NCBI GenBank assembly: GCA_022771805.1 | Contig: JALELM010000017.1 | Location: 1-53,698 of the forward strand | Reading direction: 5' to 3' | From: Veillonellaceae bacterium | GTDB lineage: Bacteria > Bacillota > Negativicutes > Veillonellales > Negativicoccaceae | Length of the DNA stretch: 53,698 bases | In this document: one piece after another, positions 8,711-16,507 of the stretch | Position numbering within the stretch: position 1 is the stretch's first letter | Layout: every line of letters starts with the position of its first letter | Program-made: the position numbers and the translations under genes | The notes under the pieces: model-generated | The model's database searches: none | What the model was told of the DNA's origin: nothing | What the model saw: only the letters and a program-made list of their open reading frames with translations

Positions 8711-8731
8711 AGGCCGAGTATTGTTCGGCTT
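8711..8731. other. Small hairpin AGGCCG-loop-CGGCTTG, copy 2 with inverted loop
   Basis: Stem GCCGA/TCGGC in the leader of the stress-protein genes. The arms are the same as at 415-438, while the loop (AGTATTGT) is the reverse complement of the loop there. Confidence 0.5.
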
Positions 8732-8766
8732 GAGAAAGAGTATTCTACAGGTAAGGAGGGATTGAC

Positions 8767-9234
8767 ATGGTAGAGTATCGGACTATCTTGGTGGCGTTGG
8801 ACGGGTCGGAAAACTCGGAGCGGGCTTTTGAGACTGCGGTGACCTTGGCGAAAAAATTCGGCAGCAAGCTGGTGTTGGCCCATGTCATGGATATGCAGTA
8901 TTTCATGATGGCGCGCTTTGAGCCGGCATACGATGTCCGACAGACGGAGGACGGGAAGAGTGAAGTGGTGCCGCAGCGACCGGAATATCACCGGGAATAC
9001 GGCCGCCGGGTGTTGGCCTTGGCGAAGGATCGTGTTCCTGCGGACATGGAAACGGAAATCGCCTATGTGGTCGGCTCGCCGCGTTCGGATCTGCTGACGA
9101 TGATTGAGGAGCGGCACGCGGATCTCGTAGTCATGGGGACGCGCGGACACAGCGGCCTGATGCGTATGTTGATGGGTTCGGTATCGGAGTATATCGTTCA
9201 GCATTCGCCCGTACCGGTTGTCGTGGTGAAGTAA
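8767..9234 (+). CDS. Universal stress protein, UspA family
   Basis: 155 aa, a single Usp domain of typical length. It starts EYRTILVALDGSENSERAFETAV and carries the ATP-binding pattern G-2x-G-9x-G-S from residue 124 (GTRGHSG...MGSVSEYIV), so it is of the nucleotide-binding type. Shine-Dalgarno AAGGAGGG precedes ATG 8767. First of two Usp genes in one transcript, followed after 27 bases by a paralogue; a third Usp gene is at 10117. Soluble cytoplasmic stress or energy-state protein; exact role unknown. Confidence 0.93.
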   Translation: MVEYRTILVALDGSENSERAFETAVTLAKKFGSKLVLAHVMDMQYFMMARFEPAYDVRQTEDGKSEVVPQRPEYHREYGRRVLALAKDRVPADMETEIAYVVGSPRSDLLTMIEERHADLVVMGTRGHSGLMRMLMGSVSEYIVQHSPVPVVVVK

Positions 9235-9261
9235 CGAGTTGTGAAATAGGAGGTGGGGAGG

Positions 9262-9765
9262 ATGCAAGATTTACAAAAGATCCTTGTGCCCATTGACGGT
9301 TCGCCTTATGCGTATCAGGCGCTGGACCATGCGATTACCTGGGCTCGGGCGTTCGATGCGACACTGGTTTTGTTGCATGTGTTGGAAGATCAAATGTTCA
9401 TCGGCAGTCTGCTGGATCCGGACGAAATCGCGGAGGGTTTGCCGATCCGCCGGCGGCTGGAGCAGGTGGAAACGCAAGTCGCGGGGGAAGGTGAGGATGC
9501 CCGGGATATGGTGCAGCGGCAGCTTTCTGTGGCGCGGAATGTATTGCGCTCCGCCGCGCGGGATATTCCCGCCGAGATCGGACGGGAGATGTATGTGATC
9601 ATCGGCAATCCGCGCGAATGTATCGTGCAGGCGACGAGTGAATTGCAGCCGGATCTGATCGTGATGGGGCCGCGCGGTTTGAGCGGGCTGAAGGGCTTGC
9701 TGATCGGATCGGCTTCGAAGTATGTATTGCATCATGCGGACGCGCCGGTGCTGTTGGCAAGATAA
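9262..9765 (+). CDS. Universal stress protein, UspA family
   Basis: 167 aa from ATG 9262. This start is chosen over GTG 9253 because AGGAGGTG lies 6 bases upstream. N-terminus DLQKILVPIDGSPYAYQAL. The ATP-binding pattern begins at residue 136 (GPRGLSG...IGSASKYVL). The middle insert (about 45-90) is longer than in the neighbours and rich in charged residues. Co-transcribed with the preceding Usp gene and ended by the terminator at 9799-9827. Confidence 0.92.
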   Translation: MQDLQKILVPIDGSPYAYQALDHAITWARAFDATLVLLHVLEDQMFIGSLLDPDEIAEGLPIRRRLEQVETQVAGEGEDARDMVQRQLSVARNVLRSAARDIPAEIGREMYVIIGNPRECIVQATSELQPDLIVMGPRGLSGLKGLLIGSASKYVLHHADAPVLLAR

Positions 9766-9798
9766 GCACAGCGGTATAGCGGTATGCCGCCGCGGGAA

Positions 9799-9827
9799 AG
9801 ACGGGTTGCCGGGCAACCCGTCTTTTT
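9799..9827 (+). terminator. Intrinsic terminator after the Usp pair
   Basis: AGACGGGTT pairs with AACCCGTCT around GCCGGGC, followed by T5. From here to 9983 nothing recognisable is present. Confidence 0.9.
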
Positions 9828-9983
9828 GTGTCTGCGGCGCGAGTCGGGAGGCTGGGCGCAGAAGGAATTTGGCGGCAGCGGGCAGGTAATGCAGGGCGAG
9901 GATGCCGCGGCGGATATATGGCGGCTGAAATGCCGGGGATTGTGCGCCGTTGTTAAAACGGGCTGGTGAAAAGCAAGGATTTT

Positions 9984-9992
9984 TGTTATACT
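9984..9992 (+). promoter_or_regulatory. Extended -10 promoter of the third Usp gene
   Basis: TGT-TATACT forms an extended -10. The -35 region 17 bases upstream (TGGTGA) is poor. The leader to the ATG at 10117 would be about 115 bases. Confidence 0.55.
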
Positions 9993-10116
9993 TAAGAAAA
10001 CATAGCATAGTAGCGAAGCCTTTACAGCAGAGCTTCAGCGGTGTTGCGTAGAACGGGCGACAGGGAAGCAGCCGATCGGTTGTGCCGCCTGCGTTGTCGA
10101 CGGGAGGAGTGCAAAG

Positions 10117-10563
10117 ATGATTCATTTCAAACATGTGATGTTACCGGCTGACGGCTCGGAAAACGGGATTCGGGCATTGCATCATGCCATCGAGCTGGTA
10201 CGTTTGTCCAAGGGGACGCTGACCATTTGCCACGTCGCCAACGTTGTGTCCGTGATTTCCGGTTTTGATCAGATTCCGAACGGAACCGGGTATGTAAGCG
10301 AGCAGATCGCGGAAGATATGGAGGCGAAAGGGAAGGAGATCCTTGCCCGTCTGGTGGAAATGGTGCCGGAGGATATTCCCGTTGAGACGATTTTTGAAGT
10401 CGGCTCGCCGGGACCGACTTTGACGGCGATCGCGGAAAACAGCGATATCGACCTGATCGTGATGGGCAGTCGCGGCTTGGGGCCGATCAAGGGGATTTTT
10501 ATGGGCTCGGTATCCAGCTACATCGTCAGCCACGCAAAATGTCCCGTGCTGATAGTGAAGTAA
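10117..10563 (+). CDS. Universal stress protein, UspA family
   Basis: 148 aa, a single Usp domain. N-terminus FKHVMLPADGSENGIRALHHAI. The ATP-binding pattern starts at residue 117 (GSRGLGP...MGSVSSYIV). Shine-Dalgarno GGGAGGAG precedes ATG 10117. It has its own promoter and terminator, so it can be expressed separately from the pair upstream. Confidence 0.93.
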   Translation: MIHFKHVMLPADGSENGIRALHHAIELVRLSKGTLTICHVANVVSVISGFDQIPNGTGYVSEQIAEDMEAKGKEILARLVEMVPEDIPVETIFEVGSPGPTLTAIAENSDIDLIVMGSRGLGPIKGIFMGSVSSYIVSHAKCPVLIVK

Positions 10564-10569
10564 ACGGAA

Positions 10570-10596
10570 ACGGACGGCGCGGGCCGTCCGTTTTTT
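10570..10596 (+). terminator. Intrinsic terminator after the third Usp gene
   Basis: ACGGACGG-CGCGGG-CCGTCCGT followed by T6. The next gene starts only 25 bases on with no clear promoter between, so some read-through may feed the following operon. Confidence 0.9.
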
Positions 10597-10620
10597 GTTA
10601 AGAAATATGGAGGAACGAGT

Positions 10621-12165
10621 ATGGATAATCATCTGCGTTGGTTGGAGCGCGAGTTGCCCGGCTGGGTGACGGCGGGCTATATTACGCAGGCGGGAGCGGA
10701 GGCGTTGCAAGCCAAGTACGGGGTGGAGGCGAAGCAGCGCGGTTGGGGAAGCATCGTCTGGACCGTGTTGGCGGCGGCGTTGATCGCGTTCGGTTTCCTG
10801 TTGCTGCTTTCGGAGCAATGGTATTCACTGCTGCGGGATACGCGGTTTTACAGTGTTTTGGGATTGGTCGTCATCGTGCAGGCGGCGGCCGCCGCGGTGG
10901 GGTATTTGCAGCCGCAGCGGTCGCTATGGCGCGAGGCGGTCGGGATGCTGTACGGCATCATCTTGCCCGGGGCATTGTACCTGGTCGGAGATATGTACCG
11001 CCTGGACGATTTCGTCGGTTGGAAATGGGTGCTGTGGTCCGCATTCTTCCTGTTGCCGGCGGCGTATTGGCTGCGCTCGGTATGTTTGGCATCGATGTAT
11101 GCCCTGCTGGCCGCTTGCTTCGTCGCTGCGGACGGTAACGAGAATGCCTGGTTCGGAACGCAGCTGGTCTGGTTTTTGTTGGCGGCGATCGCTCCGTATT
11201 TTTATGTGTTGTATCGTGAACATCTGCCGGAAAAATCATTGTTACTGTTCGGCTGGTGCTACGGTTTGGCCTTGTATTTCTCTTTGTTCATCGGGCTGCA
11301 GGGGATTCATGCCTTGCCGCTGACGTTTACCGCCATTCTTTCCGTTTTCACGTTCCTGCTCGGGTACACTTTGACGAGGGGGAAGGTCTGGGGGATTCCG
11401 TTCCGCTGGATCGGCGCCTTCGGGCTGGTCGGGACATTGCTTGCGGGAACGGATCGCAGCATCTGGGCGGCGATGCGGGCGGATACGTTGCAATTGCTGC
11501 CGGTGGTCGTGCTCGTGCTGCTGCTGTTCATTGTCGGCGGCGTGACGTGGCGGCTGTGGCTGCGGCGTGAATATGTGGCGACGGCGGTCGCGGTGTTGCC
11601 CTTTGCGTTTGCCGTTGCGACGCTGCTTGCCTGTTTCGGCATCGGCTACACGTTCCATGCGCTGTTTTTCATGGCGGTGTATCTTGCGGGAACGGGCTAT
11701 GTCTTGCATCGCGGGATTCGTTTGCGGTCGCTTTGGTGGACGGATACGGGTCTCCTGATGGCGGCTGCGTTCATCATCGTGCGCCTGTTGGATACGGCGT
11801 TTTCGCCGTGGGAGCGCGGGCTGGCGTTCCTCGTTTTGGGGATTGCGATTGTGGCCGTTGATTGGTCGGTGCGGTTCCGGGCGAAGCCGGCGCGGCGCCG
11901 CGGCGTACAACGGCGGCGTGCGGTAGAGCGGGAAGCCGAGAACCGGGAGAAAGGAATTTCCCCCGGCGTGGTGGAGCGTCCGCAGGCCTATGCGGCGACA
12001 CCGACTTCGCGGCGAGCGGCGGAAAAGAATGTGGCAACGCCCGGCGCGGAAACTGCGGGACGGGAGCGGCCGACATTGCCGCAAGCCCCGCCGCCGCCCG
12101 TTTGGCGGCAGCCGGGGACAGAACGGGATTCGGCGGGAAAGGGGGCGGAAGGTCATGACTCGTAA
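10621..12165 (+). CDS. DUF2157-type polytopic membrane protein
   Basis: 514 aa. An N-terminal amphipathic segment of about 45 residues (HLRWLERELPGWVTAGYITQAGAEAL) is followed by about a dozen hydrophobic segments up to about residue 420, then a hydrophilic Arg/Pro-rich tail. The N-terminal pattern and length fit DUF2157 membrane proteins. Members often sit next to a GDYXXLXY protein, as here (the next gene overlaps by 11 bases). Shine-Dalgarno TGGAGG precedes ATG 10621. First gene of a six-gene overlapping series reaching 15153. Function unknown; the pair is inner-membrane and periplasm facing. Confidence 0.82.
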   Translation: MDNHLRWLERELPGWVTAGYITQAGAEALQAKYGVEAKQRGWGSIVWTVLAAALIAFGFLLLLSEQWYSLLRDTRFYSVLGLVVIVQAAAAAVGYLQPQRSLWREAVGMLYGIILPGALYLVGDMYRLDDFVGWKWVLWSAFFLLPAAYWLRSVCLASMYALLAACFVAADGNENAWFGTQLVWFLLAAIAPYFYVLYREHLPEKSLLLFGWCYGLALYFSLFIGLQGIHALPLTFTAILSVFTFLLGYTLTRGKVWGIPFRWIGAFGLVGTLLAGTDRSIWAAMRADTLQLLPVVVLVLLLFIVGGVTWRLWLRREYVATAVAVLPFAFAVATLLACFGIGYTFHALFFMAVYLAGTGYVLHRGIRLRSLWWTDTGLLMAAAFIIVRLLDTAFSPWERGLAFLVLGIAIVAVDWSVRFRAKPARRRGVQRRRAVEREAENREKGISPGVVERPQAYAATPTSRRAAEKNVATPGAETAGRERPTLPQAPPPPVWRQPGTERDSAGKGAEGHDS

Positions 12166-12886
12166 GCGGCCATATCTGTTGGCGTTCGTCATCTTCGCCG
12201 CACTGCAATTGGCGGTTCTTTGGGGGATACGCAGCGATTATCGGGAAGTCGTGGCGGAAGGCGTCGCCTACCGCATCCCAATAGCGATCAGCCGGCATTA
12301 TTACGGCGGGGCGGACTATGATGCGCCGGATTATGTCACGGTGGAATGGCGGCCGAATGAAAAAGAGCCGTACATTACGTTTGCCCAAGCGCGTTGGCTG
12401 GGCGGGCCGGATGTGCCGAAAGCGGGCGAAACCGTGTATGTCGCGGTGGCCAGGACGGCGGACGGCAAGATGGAGGTTAAGGGCGCGGATTTCCGGCCGC
12501 CGGCGCAGGGCGATTATATTCGTACCGTATCGCGCTCGATGCCGGACAGTATTCAGAAGAACGGCGTGATCGATTTTGCCCTGCCGTTCCGGCGCTACTA
12601 TGCGGACAAACGGGAATTGGAACAGATTCCCTGGGAGGAATACACGGCGACCGATACGGAGGAATTGCCGCCGGTCGATGCGAGCGGCGATGTAGTTCCG
12701 GGAGCGCGGCCGGAAAAAACAGAAGTCCCGCGGTATCGTTTGGAAGCGGAGATCCGCCTTTTGAACGGCGCGGGGGCGGTTACGGGGGTTTTTGTGGACG
12801 GACAGCCGATCCACAGTATGTACAGAACGGCGGCGGACGGCACGGCGGTACGGGTGACGCCCGTTGCGGAGGAAAGCGGGAAATGA
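12155..12886 (+). CDS. GDYXXLXY-like membrane-anchored protein
   Basis: 243 aa from ATG 12155, overlapping the DUF2157 gene by 11 bases. One N-terminal hydrophobic anchor (YLLAFVIFAALQLAVLWGI), then an extracytoplasmic domain. A GDYIRTVSR segment at about residues 118-126 recalls the GDYXXLXY family motif, with a diverged second half. Near the C-terminus are LEAEIRLLNGAGAVTGVFVDGQPI strands. Partner of the DUF2157 protein by position. The stop overlaps the next start (ATGA). Confidence 0.72.
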   Translation: MTRKRPYLLAFVIFAALQLAVLWGIRSDYREVVAEGVAYRIPIAISRHYYGGADYDAPDYVTVEWRPNEKEPYITFAQARWLGGPDVPKAGETVYVAVARTADGKMEVKGADFRPPAQGDYIRTVSRSMPDSIQKNGVIDFALPFRRYYADKRELEQIPWEEYTATDTEELPPVDASGDVVPGARPEKTEVPRYRLEAEIRLLNGAGAVTGVFVDGQPIHSMYRTAADGTAVRVTPVAEESGK

Positions 12887-13248
12887 CGGATTCACATACG
12901 GAGTATTGTGCACCGCCGGCGGAGAATGATTCTCCGCTGGCGATGCTGGCGGACGGCGATGAAGGGGAGCGTAATCTGCATCGCCTGGCGGCGATTTTCA
13001 AAGTGCTCGGCGAGCCGACGCGATTGCGGATCGTCCGGGTGCTGATGCAGGGCGAACATTGCGTTTGCGACTTGGCGGAGGCCATCGGGATGGAACAGTC
13101 GGCGACGAGTCACCAGTTGCGAATTTTGCGGCAGGCGCAGGTGGTAAGTTTCCGGAAGGAGGGCAAGATTGCGCGGTACTACCTCATGGACGAGCACGTG
13201 CTTCGGATTTTGGAGCAGGGTCTCGCCCATGTCGCGCATACATACTGA
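12883..13248 (+). CDS. ArsR/SmtB-family metal-responsive repressor
   Basis: 121 aa winged-helix protein (core LGEPTRLRIVRVLMQG; recognition helix EQSATSHQLRILRQAQ; wing RKEGKIARYYL). Two known metal sites can be read. The alpha-3 motif is EHCVCDL with Cys60 and Cys62, plus Cys9 in the N-terminal arm, as in CadC-type sensors. The C-terminal helix has D103-x-H105-x10-H116-xx-H119, the alpha-5 ligand set of SmtB/CzrA. Such proteins leave DNA on binding Zn, Cd, Pb, Co or Ni. It starts by ATGA overlap within an operon and has no own promoter visible. No TGAA-type SmtB operator was recognised upstream of the operon, so its target is unknown; the cation transporter at 52311 is one candidate only by function. 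Confidence 0.9.
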   Translation: MTDSHTEYCAPPAENDSPLAMLADGDEGERNLHRLAAIFKVLGEPTRLRIVRVLMQGEHCVCDLAEAIGMEQSATSHQLRILRQAQVVSFRKEGKIARYYLMDEHVLRILEQGLAHVAHTY

Positions 13249-13736
13249 TGCGGTTATATTTGATGCGGCACGGCTTGGCGACGAAAGCGGCGCGTCCGGC
13301 GGATGATTTTCAGCGCTACCTGACACCGCGCGGTACGGAGGAAGTGACGGCGATGGCGGCCGCTTTGGCGCGACGTTGGGGCGATCGGCCGCTCGCCGTT
13401 TACTACAGCCCGGCGCTGCGGACGCGGCAGACGGCGGACTTGGTGCGGGAGGCCGTCCGCAACGTGCAGGGGCAGGTACCGGCGGGCGGTGCGTTGTACG
13501 CGCTGAGCCGGCCGGACTGGGCGCCGTTGGCGGAACACCTGCGCGAGTTGGCGGCGGCCGGCAAGGTGGCGGACGTGGTGTTCGTCAGTCACCAGCCGTT
13601 TTTGGAACGGTGGCTGGCGGATTTGGCGAAGGTGCAGCTGACATTTCGTCAGAGCGCCGTGGCGGTACTGGATTACCATGAGGATGCGGTGCGGTTGGCG
13701 GCGTATCTTACGCCGGCATGGCAGGGGGATGTATGA
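13248..13736 (+). CDS. sixA: SixA-like phosphohistidine phosphatase
   Basis: 162 aa from ATG 13248, sharing one base with the ArsR stop. Histidine-phosphatase fold: the RHG motif with catalytic His8 (LYLMRHGLAT), YYSPALRTRQTADLV for the phosphate pocket, and the second histidine in VFVSHQPFLER. The short, helix-poor length is that of SixA, which removes phosphate from histidine phosphotransfer domains such as ArcB or NPr. No histidine kinase or phosphocarrier is nearby, so the substrate here is unproven. Confidence 0.85.
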   Translation: MRLYLMRHGLATKAARPADDFQRYLTPRGTEEVTAMAAALARRWGDRPLAVYYSPALRTRQTADLVREAVRNVQGQVPAGGALYALSRPDWAPLAEHLRELAAAGKVADVVFVSHQPFLERWLADLAKVQLTFRQSAVAVLDYHEDAVRLAAYLTPAWQGDV

Positions 13737-14332
13737 AACGGAGCCATTTTTTTGCGTACCTTGCGCGGATGAAATTCATTCGGCGTTGGGGTCTGATGCG
13801 GAATGTCGTTACGGAGAATATCCAGGAGCACAGTTTGCAGGTGGCGATGATCGCGCATGCCTTGGCGATACTGCGTAATACGCGCCACGGCGGCGATGCG
13901 GATGCGGAGCATGCGGCGACACTGGCACTGTACCATGAGGTAAGCGAAGTGTTTACGGGGGATATGCCGACGCCGGTGAAGTATTTTAATACGGATATTC
14001 GGGCGAATTATAAAGAGATCGAGATCGCAGCGTTGCAGAAGTTGCAGGCGACGTTGCCGGAGGATCTGGCGCCCGTGTATGCGCCGTATATCCTGGCGCC
14101 GGAGGAGGACCCGCTTTGGCCGTTGGTCAAGGCGGCGGATACCCTGGCCGCATACTTGAAGTGCGCGGAGGAAATTTCGGCGGGCAATTCGGAATTCGAC
14201 GAGGCGTATGCGACATTGGAGCGGAAATTGCGGGAAAGCGATGTGCCGGAGGTGCGGGATTTCATCGAGATCTTCGTGCCGAGTTTCTCGCTGACGCTGG
14301 ATGAGTTGAATCGGAGCGGGACGGACGCATGA
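13733..14332 (+). CDS. yfbR: 5'-deoxynucleotidase YfbR-like HD protein
   Basis: 199 aa from ATG 13733 (ATGA overlap with sixA). It matches the YfbR layout closely: FFAYLARMKFIRRWGLM, TENIQEHSLQVA with His33, YHEVSEVFTGDMPTPVKY with His68, and KAADTLAAYLKC with Asp136. Numbering corresponds almost exactly to E. coli YfbR. The metal-binding HD pair reads His68-Glu69 here, an Asp-to-Glu change. YfbR hydrolyses deoxyribonucleoside 5'-monophosphates; the change may alter metal use or rate. Part of the six-gene operon. Confidence 0.88.
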   Translation: MKRSHFFAYLARMKFIRRWGLMRNVVTENIQEHSLQVAMIAHALAILRNTRHGGDADAEHAATLALYHEVSEVFTGDMPTPVKYFNTDIRANYKEIEIAALQKLQATLPEDLAPVYAPYILAPEEDPLWPLVKAADTLAAYLKCAEEISAGNSEFDEAYATLERKLRESDVPEVRDFIEIFVPSFSLTLDELNRSGTDA

Positions 14333-15153
14333 AGCGGATTGTGCTGATCAATGATTTCATCGAACACGGTGCGGGTACGACGAATATCCTGCAGCCCCTT
14401 TTCACGGCGTACGGGCATCGGGTGTCTGCGTTGCTGACGGCGGTGATGAGTCACAGCTTCTCTTACGGGGAGTATGCGTACCGGCCGCAGACGGAGGAAA
14501 TGGAGCGCGTGCTGGACTTGTGGCGCCGGCACGGCTTCGCTTTTGATATTGCGATGACGGGGTTCATCGACAGTATCGGCGATTTGCGGCAGTTCGACCT
14601 CGTGCGGGCGTGGCTGACGGAGTTGCGAGCGTCGGGGACGCTGATCGTCGCGGATCCCGTGATGGGCGACGGCGGGGCGTTGTACCCGACCTTGCCGCCG
14701 GAGTTGGTGCGGGAGATGCGTTCGCTGGTGCCGCTGGCGGATATCCTCACGCCGAATGTGACGGAGGCCGCGCTGCTGCTCGGGCGAAAATGGCCGGGCG
14801 ATCCGGCGGAAACGATCGGCTGGGCGGAGGAGCTGAGTGCACTCGGGCCGCGCCTCGTCTATATCACCGATGTCCGGTTGCCGCAGTCGCGCGAGGGGAT
14901 GATCGTCTGCCACGAACGGGGACAGGGTACGACGACCGTTCCGTTTCGGCAGGAAGTGGCGGATTTCGGCGGCAGCGGCGATTATTTCAACGGCATTGCG
15001 CTGGCACAATATTTTGCGGGAACACCGATTCCGACGGCGCTGCGGGTAGCGGCGGAGTGGATAGAAACCCGGTTGCGGAATTTGCCGGCGGATTGGGATA
15101 TGCAGCAAGGCCTGCCGTGGCGCGTATTGCCGGCGTTGCCCGGCGAAGTCTGA
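14329..15153 (+). CDS. Pyridoxal/pyridoxamine kinase, PdxY-like
   Basis: 274 aa ribokinase-fold kinase, overlapping yfbR by ATGA. Motifs: ADPVMGDGGALY, ILTPNVTEAALLLG, and the anion-hole/catalytic loop FGGSGDYFNGI with the catalytic Asp. The GSGD loop is typical of pyridoxal kinases of the PdxK/PdxY group, as is the long N-terminal segment ending in SHSFSYG. It phosphorylates B6 vitamers to give pyridoxal phosphate for enzymes such as the aminotransferase at 26810. Last gene of the operon, followed by the terminator at 15164-15194. Substrate preference within the family is not certain. Confidence 0.82.
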   Translation: MKRIVLINDFIEHGAGTTNILQPLFTAYGHRVSALLTAVMSHSFSYGEYAYRPQTEEMERVLDLWRRHGFAFDIAMTGFIDSIGDLRQFDLVRAWLTELRASGTLIVADPVMGDGGALYPTLPPELVREMRSLVPLADILTPNVTEAALLLGRKWPGDPAETIGWAEELSALGPRLVYITDVRLPQSREGMIVCHERGQGTTTVPFRQEVADFGGSGDYFNGIALAQYFAGTPIPTALRVAAEWIETRLRNLPADWDMQQGLPWRVLPALPGEV

Positions 15154-15163
15154 AGGAGCACAT

Positions 15164-15194
15164 AAAAAGAGACCGTAAGCACGGTCTCTTTTTT
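15164..15194. terminator. Bidirectional intrinsic terminator
   Basis: AAAAAGAGACCGT-AAGC-ACGGTCTCTTTTTT is symmetrical, with A and T runs on both sides. It lies between convergent genes ending at 15153 and 15230. Confidence 0.92.
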
Positions 15195-15229
15195 GTTGGG
15201 GAGATCACAGCGCAAGCGGCGCTCCGGGG

Positions 15230-16408
15230 TTATTCGCCCGTGCGGCCGAGCAGGGTGATTCGGCCGGAGCTGCCGGACTTCGTTTCGTCTTTCTCGGATT
15301 TCGCAGCCGGTGTTGCCGGTGCGGGCGTTTCTTCTTTCTTTTCCGTCTTCGCAGTCGCTTTTTGGGCTACGGCGGCATTGAGTGCGGTCACCATCGCAGT
15401 GCCGTCCTCACCTGCGGCGACCGTATATAGTGGAACGTTCTGCATGTATACGGCATTGCCTTGCAGCGTGGCCTGTCCGAGCCGATCCGCTGCGGCCAGC
15501 CGCGCCAATTTACCGGCGACATAGCAGGCTCGCGTGAAGCCGTCCAGTTTGCCGGCTTCGCGGGCGGTTACGACGGGCAGGTCGTTCAGCAGTACGGTGC
15601 TCTCCTGCACGCGAACTTTGCCGTTGCTGTACTTCGTGAGACGGTCGAGACCGGCCGTGACACGATCCGCCGTGCGGGGATGCGAGTTCGGCGCGACAAT
15701 GCGCTCGATCCCGTCGCGGTAGTGGTCGCCGCTGTATTCGCGCAGGACATGCATAGCGGCGGCAGCGGCACCGAGATTGTACGAGGAGCGGGAGAGGATT
15801 TCGAAGCCGAGTTCATCCGCGCGGCGCTCCTGGCTCATGGTGAACACTTCGTTGTTGACGTAATTCACGGCGACTTGGGCGGCAATGGCGGTCATTCCGC
15901 CGCTGTCACCGGCAACGGCGCCGGCCGCGGCGGCCAGAGCGGTCGATTTGGTGACACCGTTAACGACATCGCGATGCTCGCCGTGGCTGAGCTCATGCGC
16001 CAGCACAAAGGCGATCTGGTCGTCGTCCAGCGTGTCGAGCGTGCCTTTATTGATCGAGAGCACACCGGCCAATGTACAAAAGGCATTGATGTTTTCGTCG
16101 GGATTCACAAAAATGACGTAATTACGCTGCGGAACTCCGGTCGCAAGCAAATCGTCCAAGATGCGTTTGGCTCGAGCCTGGTACACCGGATTATCGTAAT
16201 ATCCGACTTGTTTTATGGTGTTCTCAAGAACTTCTTCCTGACCATTGTTGTCGATGTCCGAAATCGCCTGGCGCGTGCCGACTACGCCGATGGCTCCCTG
16301 TAAGATGGAGCCGAGGGAAATCGCTTCAACGGGGACGGTTGCAACCGGCGCGAACAGAAGGCCCGTCGCGAGAAGTGCGATGCAGGATGAGCGCAGGTAT
16401 TTGTACAT
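15230..16408 (-). CDS. Secreted M48-family zinc metalloprotease (BepA/LoiP type)
   Basis: 392 aa. Signal peptide MYKYLRSSCIALLATGLLFA. Zinc site His138-Glu139-xx-His142 (HELSHGEH), with Glu194 of ERRAD as probable third ligand. The conserved INAFCTLAGVLSINKG strand precedes it. After about residue 320 comes a low-complexity Lys/Glu/Pro/Ala tail. Shine-Dalgarno AGGAGAGG precedes ATG 16408. Such periplasmic proteases (YggG/LoiP, BepA) degrade misassembled outer-membrane proteins, which fits an organism with many barrel receptors. Monocistronic by position; its promoter was not clear. Confidence 0.9.
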   Translation of the reverse strand: MYKYLRSSCIALLATGLLFAPVATVPVEAISLGSILQGAIGVVGTRQAISDIDNNGQEEVLENTIKQVGYYDNPVYQARAKRILDDLLATGVPQRNYVIFVNPDENINAFCTLAGVLSINKGTLDTLDDDQIAFVLAHELSHGEHRDVVNGVTKSTALAAAAGAVAGDSGGMTAIAAQVAVNYVNNEVFTMSQERRADELGFEILSRSSYNLGAAAAAMHVLREYSGDHYRDGIERIVAPNSHPRTADRVTAGLDRLTKYSNGKVRVQESTVLLNDLPVVTAREAGKLDGFTRACYVAGKLARLAAADRLGQATLQGNAVYMQNVPLYTVAAGEDGTAMVTALNAAVAQKATAKTEKKEETPAPATPAAKSEKDETKSGSSGRITLLGRTGE

Positions 16409-16507
16409 AAGTTACCTCTCCTTTCCGTGAGAAACTCACAAGTAAGCATACAATCATGCAAAATATCTATATAAATATTGTATACCGAAACGGGCGTCGG
16501 GGTAAAG

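Noticed and set aside
9784-9969. 61-residue + strand frame between Usp genes
   Set aside because: It runs through the terminator stem at 9799-9827 and lacks a ribosome-binding site.
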